Shown here: positions 1 through 4,675 of the stretch, one piece after another | Position numbering within the stretch: the first letter of the stretch is position 1 | Layout: each line of letters opens with the position of its first letter | Assembly: GCA_021797295.1 (NCBI GenBank) | Contig: JAKAAA010000062.1 | Span: forward strand, 1-6,303 | Direction of reading: 5' to 3' | Source of the DNA: Thermoplasmata archaeon | GTDB taxonomy: Archaea; Thermoplasmatota; Thermoplasmata; Thermoplasmatales; Thermoplasmataceae | Length of the DNA: 6,303 nucleotides | Position numbers and translations under genes: made by a program | Notes under the pieces: generated by a model | The model's input: only the letters and a program-made list of their open reading frames with translations | Databases searched by the model: none | What the model was told of the DNA's origin: nothing

Positions 1-644
1 TTAATCCTGTATTTTCCATCTATTTCAGATATGGATTCCGGAACAGAATTATACTCAATATCACTGTTGTTTTCTTTTACAAGTTTATTCAAAACATCTC
101 CCATGTCAGGGTCTAGATGGGGCAGCAAATACTCATGCTTGGATATTAATTTAACCTTATATTTACCTGAAAGCAGTGAAAACAATTCAGTCCCCAGAAC
201 ACCGGCACCGATAATGGTTAAACTTTTTACACTGGCCAATTTATCTTTCATAGCAATAGCACTTTCCATGTTTCTGAGGGAAATACCGGAGTTTTTGAAC
301 TCATCCGGAATTTTTGGCGCTGCCCCGGTTGCAAGCACAAGCTTATCATAGTTATAGGTATTCCCACCGGCCTCAACATATTTTTTACTGGTGTTTATTG
401 CAGTTGCAGCTATTCCTGTTATAACATTTATATTCCGGTGTTCAGTAAATTCACTTACAGGATAATGGAGCAAATCCCTGAAATTACCAAAGTATCCGGA
501 TAGGTAATATGGCATGCCGCATTCTGCATATGAAACATACCCTGTTTTTTCCAGTACTGTTATTTTTGCATTTCCGTCCATACGTCTTGCTTTTGAGGCT
601 GCTGACATACCCGCTGCACCACCCCCGATTACAACTATATTCAT
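1..644 (-). CDS. CoA-disulfide reductase / NADH oxidase-like flavoprotein (C-terminal part outside window)
   Basis: Partial minus-strand gene: 214 codons are visible and the frame continues past the left edge. It is a two-dinucleotide-binding-domain pyridine nucleotide-disulfide oxidoreductase. The N-terminal FAD-binding motif is IGGGAAG (residues 6-12). A single redox cysteine, C42, lies in SYAECGMPYY, which matches the SFANCGLPYY-type motif of CoA-disulfide reductases and NADH oxidases rather than the CxxxxC pair of glutathione or lipoamide reductases. The FAD-domain ATG motif is at LATGAAP (104-110), and the NAD(P)H-binding GAGVLG at 146-151. Family members use NAD(P)H to reduce CoA disulfide, polysulfide or O2 in the cytoplasm; the exact substrate cannot be told from this part. 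The start is ATG at 644, because a TATA-like element lies about 23 nt upstream with no SD, and the FAD motif begins right after it as usual. Family identity is secure; the substrate is inference. Confidence 0.9.
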   Translation of the reverse strand, partial: MNIVVIGGGAAGMSAASKARRMDGNAKITVLEKTGYVSYAECGMPYYLSGYFGNFRDLLHYPVSEFTEHRNINVITGIAATAINTSKKYVEAGGNTYNYDKLVLATGAAPKIPDEFKNSGISLRNMESAIAMKDKLASVKSLTIIGAGVLGTELFSLLSGKYKVKLISKHEYLLPHLDPDMGDVLNKLVKENNSDIEYNSVPESISEIDGKYRI

Positions 645-661
645 GAATGTAAATAATGAAT

Positions 662-671
662 GTTTATTTAA
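662..671 (-). promoter_or_regulatory. TATA-like promoter element of the flavoprotein gene
   Basis: Read on the minus strand this is TTAAATAAAC, centred about 23 nt upstream of the ATG at 644. That spacing fits an archaeal TATA box driving a leaderless or nearly leaderless transcript. No Shine-Dalgarno sequence precedes the start. Confidence 0.5.
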
Positions 672-1020
672 CAGATTTGAATAACCGGCAACTTGAAAAT
701 ATTGTTACCAAACTTGGTTCTTCCCTCCATTATAATACCTGTTTGAACAGTAAATTTATAATTTCTATGGGTAATAATCAATGGATAGTCATATTATAAG
801 GCCGGGTTAGATTCAGTATCCTCCTTCCTGTCAAACCTATATGGGTTTCCGTTCCTGAAATCTTAAATTACTGTTCCCGTATCTCAATAAAAACCCATTT
901 TAAGCAGTATTCTGCATATCGCGGATATACATTTAATATCTGGGTACAATAATTATATCCTGGCTGATAGATCACAAAGTTGATTTAAATCGATTATAAC
1001 AAGATAATATGCTGTTCTTC
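672..1020. other. About 350 bp with no convincing gene
   Basis: All six frames are interrupted often, and the longest ATG-started frames I find are about 20 codons or fewer. I see no tRNA-like fold, C/D-box pair (RTGATGA with CTGA) or repeat array. The stretch holds a short palindrome between two oppositely oriented TATA-like elements (see 739-750) and an 8-bp inverted repeat ATGGGTTT/AAACCCAT with a 42-nt loop at 841-898. It may contain upstream regulatory DNA or an RNA gene that I do not recognise. Confidence 0.4.
739..750. promoter_or_regulatory. Short palindrome CTGTT-TG-AACAG, possible operator
   Basis: Two 5-bp arms are separated by 2 nt. An AT-rich TATAAATTTA (minus strand, 760-751) lies just beyond it, and it can also be read as TTTATAA on the plus strand. 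The symmetry and place beside TATA-like DNA suggest a protein-binding site. No well-supported gene starts nearby, so this is weak. Confidence 0.2.
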
Positions 1021-1027
1021 AAAAAAA
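1021..1027 (-). terminator. Oligo-T terminator after the acidic small ORF
   Basis: A run of seven T on the minus strand lies 19 nt past the TAA of the small acidic ORF. Archaeal RNA polymerase commonly terminates at such T runs without a hairpin, and none is seen here. Confidence 0.45.
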
Positions 1028-1046
1028 TATAATCATATTTTAGAAT

Positions 1047-1121
1047 TTATTCTTCATCATCGTCGTCTTCTTCTTCATCGTCATCGTCGTCTTCATCAAA
1101 ATGCATTATGAAACTGACCAT
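1047..1121 (-). CDS. Small poly-acidic protein (24 aa) with strong Shine-Dalgarno
   Basis: ATG at 1121, TAA at 1049-1047. The product is MVSFIMHF followed by sixteen consecutive Asp/Glu residues reaching the C-terminus. An AGGAGGTG ribosome binding site sits 5 nt before the ATG, a perfect match to the anti-SD core; the neighbouring genes lack one. An in-frame TAA 15 nt upstream fixes the start. Asp uses both GAC and GAT while Glu is always GAA, so this is not a simple trinucleotide slippage run. The tail reads as two 8-codon units (1097-1074 and 1073-1050) that differ at 3 of 24 bases. Function unknown. The charge would suit metal or cation binding or contact with a basic protein, but that is inference. 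It stands alone on its strand, about 400 bp above the flavoprotein gene and divergent from the esterase. It could be non-coding low-complexity DNA, but the perfect SD with good spacing argues for translation. Confidence 0.55.
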   Translation of the reverse strand: MVSFIMHFDEDDDDDEEEDDDDEE

Positions 1122-1126
1122 TGATG

Positions 1127-1134
1127 CACCTCCT
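1127..1134 (-). promoter_or_regulatory. Strong ribosome binding site AGGAGGTG
   Basis: The minus strand reads AGGAGGTG with 5 nt to the ATG at 1121, the best SD in the window. It implies a 5' leader, unlike the leaderless arrangement of the other genes, and it is the main reason to believe in the 24-codon ORF. Confidence 0.6.
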
Positions 1135-1143
1135 TAAGTCTTA

Positions 1144-1161
1144 ATTAATATACGTATTAAT
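1144..1161. promoter_or_regulatory. Inverted repeat ATTAATA-TACG-TATTAAT, promoter/operator region
   Basis: Two perfect 7-bp arms around a 4-nt centre lie in the 115-bp divergent space between the acidic ORF and the esterase gene. On the minus strand the adjoining sequence ATTTATTAATA (about 1168-1158) is a plausible TATA box. It would start transcription near 1139 and leave a short leader that carries the SD. A factor bound to the palindrome would block this promoter. The arms are AT-rich, so chance symmetry is possible. Confidence 0.3.
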
Positions 1162-1210
1162 AAATATTACGGTTACCTGAATTGAACTCTGTTCATATAC
1201 CCCTGAAATC

Positions 1211-1218
1211 TTTATATG
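1211..1218 (+). promoter_or_regulatory. TATA-like promoter element of the esterase gene
   Basis: TTTATATG is centred about 23 nt before the ATG at 1237. With no SD present this fits a leaderless transcript. The ATG at 1227 reaches a stop after five codons and cannot be the gene start. Confidence 0.5.
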
Positions 1219-1236
1219 CAGAAGCTATGAAGTATC

Positions 1237-2178
1237 ATGTATAAAATACAAGAGGACGAACTGGTAGTAAAAGCTTTAAAAAATAATCCACTGGGGGACC
1301 CATACATAAGAAAAATAATAACTGTGGAGAATATGGTAAAGGAAAGTACCCCGGTACTTATAGGACTCCCCGGATTTTTTGGGTCAGGCAACAGTTTTCT
1401 TAATAGAAGTTATACCAGTACGGATTTCATTGATGTAATAACAAAATTACAGGATGAATTCGGATTCATAATAGTTCTTCCAGACACGATGACAAAATTC
1501 GGTGGAAACCAGTTTGTTGATTCCAGTGCTATTGGAGATTATGAAACGTATATCACAAGAGATTTACTGAAATATATAAAATCGAAATATGGTGACAGGG
1601 ATATATTCCTCTTCGGTAAATCCTCAGGAGGTTTCGGATCAATTTCCCTAGCACTAGGTCACCCTGAACTTTACAAAGGATTCATAGATATTTCCGGAGA
1701 TTCCTATTTCCCATACTGTTACATGCCTGATTTTTCGACTGCCTATATGGAGACCAGGGAATCCGGCATAGATGAATTTATCAATACATACAGAAAAAGC
1801 TTAACGCACACACAGAATCAGATAACAGCTTATAATGTCATAGCAATGGCTGGATTCTATTCTCCGGATAGAACAGGTATAAAACTACCATTTTCTGACG
1901 AAACAGGAGAATTAATTCCGGAGATATGGGAAAGATGGCTTAAATTTGATCCGGTTAACAGACTCAAGGATGAGATGGAACATCTCATGGGAAAGAAGAT
2001 TATACTCCAGACAGGGAATCATGATGAATTCAGAATAAATATTGGAATGAATATCATACATCATACACTGGAAAAAAACAGCATTAATCACACATACAAA
2101 GAATATTCAGCAGGACATTTTAACACAAATTACTTCTACCTGGATTCTTTCCCGGAAATTCTAATGAACTATAAATAA
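1237..2178 (+). CDS. Alpha/beta-hydrolase, putative esterase (esterase D / enterochelin esterase-like)
   Basis: 313-residue serine hydrolase of the putative-esterase type. The nucleophile elbow is GKSSGG with S129 in GxSxG, followed by FGSISLALGHPELYKGFIDISGD, which resembles the GHSMGGxGAL...PELF region of esterase D, PHB-depolymerase and enterochelin-esterase relatives. The oxyanion-hole loop is probably GLPGFFGSG (43-51). The likely charge relay is D263 in GNHDEF and H294 in AGHFN. An insertion at about 165-240 probably forms a cap over the active site. There is no signal peptide or membrane helix, so it is cytoplasmic. It should hydrolyse an ester or thioester; the substrate is unknown and the neighbours give no hint. 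It is transcribed alone, divergent from the acidic ORF and convergent with the small membrane protein. The fold and triad are well supported, the family subtype less so. Confidence 0.85.
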   Translation: MYKIQEDELVVKALKNNPLGDPYIRKIITVENMVKESTPVLIGLPGFFGSGNSFLNRSYTSTDFIDVITKLQDEFGFIIVLPDTMTKFGGNQFVDSSAIGDYETYITRDLLKYIKSKYGDRDIFLFGKSSGGFGSISLALGHPELYKGFIDISGDSYFPYCYMPDFSTAYMETRESGIDEFINTYRKSLTHTQNQITAYNVIAMAGFYSPDRTGIKLPFSDETGELIPEIWERWLKFDPVNRLKDEMEHLMGKKIILQTGNHDEFRINIGMNIIHHTLEKNSINHTYKEYSAGHFNTNYFYLDSFPEILMNYK

Positions 2179-2249
2179 ATATAAAATATAAGAAAATTCC
2201 ATAATTATAAAATTATAATTCTATATTATTTTAAATTTTGATATTATGC
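2179..2249. terminator. AT-rich convergent intergenic region, probable bidirectional termination
   Basis: The esterase gene and the small membrane-protein gene end facing each other across 71 nearly pure A/T bases. A hairpin ATAATT-ATAA-AATTAT lies at 2201-2216. T-rich tracts follow on the plus strand (2229-2232, 2236-2239) and T runs occur on the minus strand (2184-2187, 2193-2196). The runs are short, so the exact end points are uncertain. Confidence 0.35.
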
Positions 2250-2555
2250 TTATCCTTTCCATATGCCCACGCCGAGGCCAACCAGGAATAGCACTGTAAC
2301 AATCGTTATGGCACCGACATGCCCGAGGCTTACCAGTCCAGGCACCTTGTCTATATTACTTATTAGAAATCCGCTTACATCTGTCCAGATTGTACCAAGA
2401 GAGATTTTAGGGATAAAGGCAAGCCCCGCATAACTCGCCAGAACAAATGCAATAATCAATAATATCACTGAAACTATGCCCTTCTTAATGGCAAGCCCGA
2501 AAAGCAATCCATCAATGAATGCAATTAATATTAATATATAACCGGAAATATCCAT
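2250..2555 (-). CDS. Small hydrophobic membrane protein, unknown function
   Basis: 101 residues with three likely membrane helices at about 5-22, 26-48 and 78-99. The polar loop between helices 2 and 3 carries D59, N67, D69 and K70, and the charged residues KK (24-25) sit between helices 1 and 2. The N-terminal pattern (D15-G, then KKG, then a long aliphatic helix ending in ASYAG) faintly recalls CvpA-like membrane proteins. It is shorter than those (usually about 160 aa), so I do not assign the family. The ATG at 2555 lies about 23 nt below a TATA-like element. It is divergent from the ubiA-type gene with about 100 bp between the starts, so the two may share regulatory DNA. A real gene is likely from the sustained hydrophobic helices and promoter spacing; the function is not known. 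Confidence 0.7.
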   Translation of the reverse strand: MDISGYILILIAFIDGLLFGLAIKKGIVSVILLIIAFVLASYAGLAFIPKISLGTIWTDVSGFLISNIDKVPGLVSLGHVGAITIVTVLFLVGLGVGIWKG

Positions 2556-2570
2556 ATGGTTATAAACAAA

Positions 2571-2584
2571 AATTTATATTTAAA
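2571..2584 (-). promoter_or_regulatory. TATA-like promoter element of the small membrane protein gene
   Basis: The minus strand reads TTTAAATATAAATT, centred about 23 nt before the ATG at 2555. No SD is present, so the transcript is probably leaderless. Confidence 0.5.
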
Positions 2585-2624
2585 TGTTTGTAGTATTTCC
2601 GAAAATTAAACACAATATAAACAA

Positions 2625-2634
2625 AAATATATTA
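2625..2634 (+). promoter_or_regulatory. TATA-like promoter element of the UbiA gene
   Basis: AAATATATTA-type sequence centred about 28 nt before the ATG at 2658. This predicts a start site within a few nt of the start codon. No SD is visible. Confidence 0.4.
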
Positions 2635-2657
2635 TCAATGCAAATATTAGGTTTCAA

Positions 2658-3470
2658 ATGAATAAATGGCTGAAAATTGCTCGACCGGTAAATGGGTTAA
2701 TGGGATTTTTCTCTATCTATATCGTGGGCTTCATCGCTGTAAATATTCATATAGCCAGATTCTTAATTCCAATTTCCCTAGGTGCCATCAGTGTATTCCT
2801 AGTTACAGCAGGTGGCAATATTATCAATGATATAAGCGACCTTGAAACCGATCGTTTTAATCACCCTGACAGACCGCTCCCGGCCGGTACTATTACAAAA
2901 AAAACTGCTTATTATATGGCATTAATATTTTTTATATCCGGATTTGTTGTTTCTTTATTTGTTTCATTGCTCATAAGCTCCATTGTGGTGCTTGCAGAAT
3001 TACTCCTTGTGAGTTATGAATTTAAGACTAAAAAAATGGGGTTACCTGGAAATATAACAATAAGTCTCCTGATAGGAATGATATTTCTTTATGGGGGCTT
3101 TATAACGGATTCATTGTCAAAGATGGTTCTATTATTTCTACTTGCATTCTTTTCAAATATGTCCAGGGAAATTATGAAAGATATTGAGGATGTTAAAGGC
3201 GACATAGATAGAAATACACTTCCAAAGAGAATTGGAACTGGAAATGCTAAAATAATATCCGGTGTCTTTGTAATTATAACTATTGCCGTATCATTTCTTC
3301 CCTATTATTTTCATATATTGTCAGTATATTACCTTTATGCAGTTCTAATCGATGATGTGTTATTTGCGTTAACAATAATGTATCTTTATACAAATATTTC
3401 AAAAGGCGAAAAAATATCCAAGGTTGCTATGATTTGGGGTATGGCCTGTTTTCTTTTAGGCGGGTTTTGA
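2658..3470 (+). CDS. UbiA-family prenyltransferase, likely digeranylgeranylglyceryl phosphate synthase
   Basis: 270-residue polytopic membrane enzyme with about eight to nine hydrophobic helices, full length for the archaeal family. The first Asp-rich motif is NDISDLETD (N57, D58, D61, D65), followed by RFNHPDRPLPAG (66-77), the classic UbiA signature. The second is DIEDVKGD (D175, D178, D182) followed by R185 and LPKRIG. These aspartates bind Mg2+ and the prenyl diphosphate. Archaeal members of this shape transfer a second geranylgeranyl group to geranylgeranylglyceryl phosphate, giving the 2,3-di-ether core of membrane lipids (EC 2.5.1.42). The alternative is another UbiA reaction such as quinone prenylation; the second motif and the length favour the lipid enzyme. 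The gene stands alone, divergent from the small membrane protein. No lipid-pathway neighbour is present in the window to confirm the role. Confidence 0.82.
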   Translation: MNKWLKIARPVNGLMGFFSIYIVGFIAVNIHIARFLIPISLGAISVFLVTAGGNIINDISDLETDRFNHPDRPLPAGTITKKTAYYMALIFFISGFVVSLFVSLLISSIVVLAELLLVSYEFKTKKMGLPGNITISLLIGMIFLYGGFITDSLSKMVLLFLLAFFSNMSREIMKDIEDVKGDIDRNTLPKRIGTGNAKIISGVFVIITIAVSFLPYYFHILSVYYLYAVLIDDVLFALTIMYLYTNISKGEKISKVAMIWGMACFLLGGF

Positions 3471-3496
3471 TCCATCAAATTGCCCGGAATTGAAAG

Positions 3497-3513
3497 CATC
3501 TCGACATGAGATG
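3497..3513. repeat. Hairpin CATCTC-GACAT-GAGATG downstream of the UbiA gene
   Basis: A perfect 6-bp stem with a 5-nt loop lies 27 nt past the UbiA stop codon. No T run follows, so it is not a typical archaeal terminator. It could affect the 3' end of the mRNA or be chance. Confidence 0.3.
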
Positions 3514-3575
3514 TAGATAATTGATACTGATAAAGTTGAACACCATAACACGTATTTATTCAGCGATATTATCCT

Positions 3576-3588
3576 TATACCTGGTATA
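3576..3588. repeat. 13-bp palindrome TATACC-T-GGTATA
   Basis: Perfect 6-bp arms around one base in the convergent space between the UbiA gene and tRNA-Ser. It has the form of a dimeric regulator site, but I see no gene start beside it. Function unknown. Confidence 0.3.
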
Positions 3589-3610
3589 GAACTAAATACA
3601 TATTCCGATT

Positions 3611-3616
3611 AAAAAA
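3611..3616 (-). terminator. Oligo-T terminator after tRNA-Ser
   Basis: The minus strand has six T in a row 30 nt beyond the tRNA 3' end, preceded by a weaker AAAATTTT tract. It is probably the termination site of the small-ORF-tRNA transcript. Confidence 0.45.
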
Positions 3617-3646
3617 TTGATTGTATTAAAATTTTGGCACAATATG

Positions 3647-3729
3647 CGCGGGGAATGGGATTTGAACCCATGCTCTCATTTCGAGAAACAGCTTAGCAGG
3701 CTGCCGCCGTACCACTGGGCCATCCCCGC
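3647..3729 (-). tRNA. tRNA-Ser(GCU)
   Basis: 83 nt, read on the minus strand. The acceptor GCGGGGA pairs with TCCCCGC, and the discriminator base is G, as expected for serine. The D arm is GCC-CAGTGGTAC-GGC. The anticodon stem GCAGC/GCTGT (one G-U pair) encloses the loop CTGCTAA with anticodon GCT, reading AGC and AGU codons. The long variable arm TTCTC-GAAAT-GAGAG identifies a class II tRNA. The T arm is ATGGG-TTCAAAT-CCCAT. CCA is not encoded and no intron is seen. It starts only 3 nt after the stop codon of the 60-codon ORF upstream, and no clear TATA box lies at the right distance inside that ORF. It is therefore probably co-transcribed with the ORF and released by RNase P and 3' processing. 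Confidence 0.97.
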
Positions 3730-3732
3730 ATC

Positions 3733-3915
3733 TTAAGCAGGATACCTATCCTGAAGGTCATTTGCTATTTCCTCAAGTATTTCTTCAAAGTTTTCATTTT
3801 CCATGCTTACAACCTCACCGCTGGGTAATGTCATACGTACATAGTAAATTTCGCCATCTTTGGATATTTCAATATCTGCTAGACTATCTCCCATATACCT
3901 ATAATTATTAGCCAT
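3733..3915 (-). CDS. Small acidic conserved-looking hypothetical protein (60 aa)
   Basis: I do not recognise the family. The sequence suggests a compact beta-beta-beta-alpha domain: strands around DIEISKDG (14-21), EIYYVRMTLP (22-31) and EVVSMEN (34-40), with turns at KDG and PSG, then an amphipathic helix from about 42 to 56 rich in Glu. It has no cysteines, no membrane segment and a net negative charge. ATG at 3915 lies 32 nt below a TATA-like element, so the predicted leader is only about 6 nt and carries no SD. The stop codon is 3 nt before the mature 5' end of tRNA-Ser(GCU), which makes a probable ORF-tRNA transcript. A role linked to translation is possible from this arrangement but is inference. 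The regular strand-turn-helix pattern and good promoter support a real gene. Confidence 0.75.
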   Translation of the reverse strand: MANNYRYMGDSLADIEISKDGEIYYVRMTLPSGEVVSMENENFEEILEEIANDLQDRYPA

Positions 3916-3921
3916 ATATTA

Positions 3922-3936
3922 TGTTTTTCAAAAACA
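3922..3936. promoter_or_regulatory. 15-bp palindrome TGTTTTT-C-AAAAACA between TATA box and start
   Basis: Perfect 7-bp arms around a single C, placed between the TATA element (3942-3951) and the expected transcription start (near 3921) of the small ORF and tRNA-Ser. A factor bound here would occlude the region opened by RNA polymerase, so it may be an operator. The low-complexity arms leave room for chance. Confidence 0.35.
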
Positions 3937-3941
3937 ATGTA

Positions 3942-3951
3942 TTTTTTATAA
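3942..3951 (-). promoter_or_regulatory. TATA-like promoter element of the small ORF-tRNA-Ser unit
   Basis: The minus strand reads TTATAAAAAA, centred about 32 nt upstream of the ATG at 3915. It lies in the space after ribA and is the only good promoter candidate for the tRNA. Confidence 0.5.
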
Positions 3952-4013
3952 GCATTCACCGGTATTCTATAAAATCCACCTTTCAATTTGTAAAGTATGG
4001 TTTTCACTAATTT

Positions 4014-4592
4014 TCAAAGCAGATGCCCCATTTTATCCTTCTTTGTTTCAAGATAAAATTTATCAAATTCTGTTGGTTCTATTATAACCGGAATCCTCTT
4101 AACTATTTTGATCCCATTTTCCTCCAGATACTTAATTTTCTCTGGATTATTGGTCATCAACTGAACCGATTTGATTTTGAAATATTTAATTACATCGGTT
4201 GCAAAACTATATTTTCTATTATCTGCCGGTAACCCCTGTTCAACATTAGCTTCAACAGTATCCATCCCGCTATCCTCAAGATGGTAGGCACGGATTTTAT
4301 TTAGCAGGCCTATACCACGGCCTTCCTGCCTCAGGTAAATGAGCATGCCATAATCCTGCTTACCTATATATCTGAGAGATGTCAGTAACTGGTCTCTGCA
4401 ATCACATCTCATGGATCCAAAAACATCTCCTGTAAGGCATTCAGAGTGTATTCGAACTGGAACATTTTCTTTTCCCACAACGTCTCCATGTACTAAAACC
4501 GCATGGTCTGCATTCTCATCATTTTTGAAAACGTATATTTCAAAGGAACCGAATCTGGTAGGTAATTTAGCCTTAGAATAAAATTCTAACAT
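4014..4592 (-). CDS. ribA: GTP cyclohydrolase II
   Basis: 192 residues from the ATG at 4592. The enzyme opens the imidazole ring of GTP to give 2,5-diamino-6-ribosylamino-pyrimidinone phosphate, formate and pyrophosphate, the first committed step of riboflavin synthesis in the cytoplasm. The zinc ligands are C52 (HSEC), C63 and C65 (SMRCDC). The GTP-binding RQEGRGIGL starts at 88. Y103, and D124 and R126 in PADNRK, match the catalytic residues of E. coli RibA. TNNP is at 147-150 and the C-terminus ends KMGHLL as in bacterial RibA. It is monofunctional, with no DHBP synthase domain. A frame opening from TTG at 4601 adds three residues, but ATG is preferred: the TATA element at 4619-4626 is 30 nt upstream of it, and the E. 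coli protein begins at nearly the same distance from AKLPT. It is a single gene in its strand run, with no other riboflavin gene in the window. Confidence 0.95.
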   Translation of the reverse strand: MLEFYSKAKLPTRFGSFEIYVFKNDENADHAVLVHGDVVGKENVPVRIHSECLTGDVFGSMRCDCRDQLLTSLRYIGKQDYGMLIYLRQEGRGIGLLNKIRAYHLEDSGMDTVEANVEQGLPADNRKYSFATDVIKYFKIKSVQLMTNNPEKIKYLEENGIKIVKRIPVIIEPTEFDKFYLETKKDKMGHLL

Positions 4593-4618
4593 ATTAGTCA
4601 AAAGAAATTACTAAATTC

Positions 4619-4626
4619 TATAAAAA
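4619..4626 (-). promoter_or_regulatory. TATA-like promoter element of ribA
   Basis: The minus strand reads TTTTTATA, centred about 30 nt before the ATG at 4592. The predicted start site near 4596 lies downstream of the alternative TTG at 4601, so it decides for the ATG. Confidence 0.45.
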
Positions 4627-4651
4627 GATATTTGAAAATTTTTTTTAAGGG

Positions 4652-4675
4652 ATGAATTCCAAATAGATAATTCAT
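4652..4675 (-). repeat. Inverted repeat overlapping the methyltransferase stop codon
   Basis: 7-bp arms ATGAATT and AATTCAT with a 10-nt loop fold across the end of the methyltransferase gene. On the minus strand the next bases are A-rich, with TTTT only further on, so this is at best a weak terminator or 3'-end stabiliser. Confidence 0.25.

Noticed and set aside
31..351. 106-codon plus-strand ORF
   Set aside because: It is antisense to the flavoprotein gene, whose opposite frame carries clear FAD and NAD motifs; the plus-strand product resembles no family.
668..730. 20-codon minus-strand ORF with a TATA-like element about 25 nt upstream
   Set aside because: It overlaps the TATA element of the flavoprotein gene, has no recognisable composition or SD, and is short enough to arise by chance.
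781..810. 9-codon plus-strand ORF downstream of TTTATAA
   Set aside because: Too short to support; no following gene for which it could be a leader peptide.
841..898. 8-bp inverted repeat ATGGGTTT/AAACCCAT as a structured RNA
   Set aside because: The 42-nt loop shows no further convincing pairing and there are no flanking signals, so one stem is not enough.
3475..3546. 23-codon minus-strand ORF downstream of tRNA-Ser
   Set aside because: The nearest TATA-like sequence is only about 11 nt from the ATG, there is no SD, and it lies beyond the tRNA terminator.
4023..4232. 69-codon plus-strand ORF
   Set aside because: Antisense shadow of ribA.
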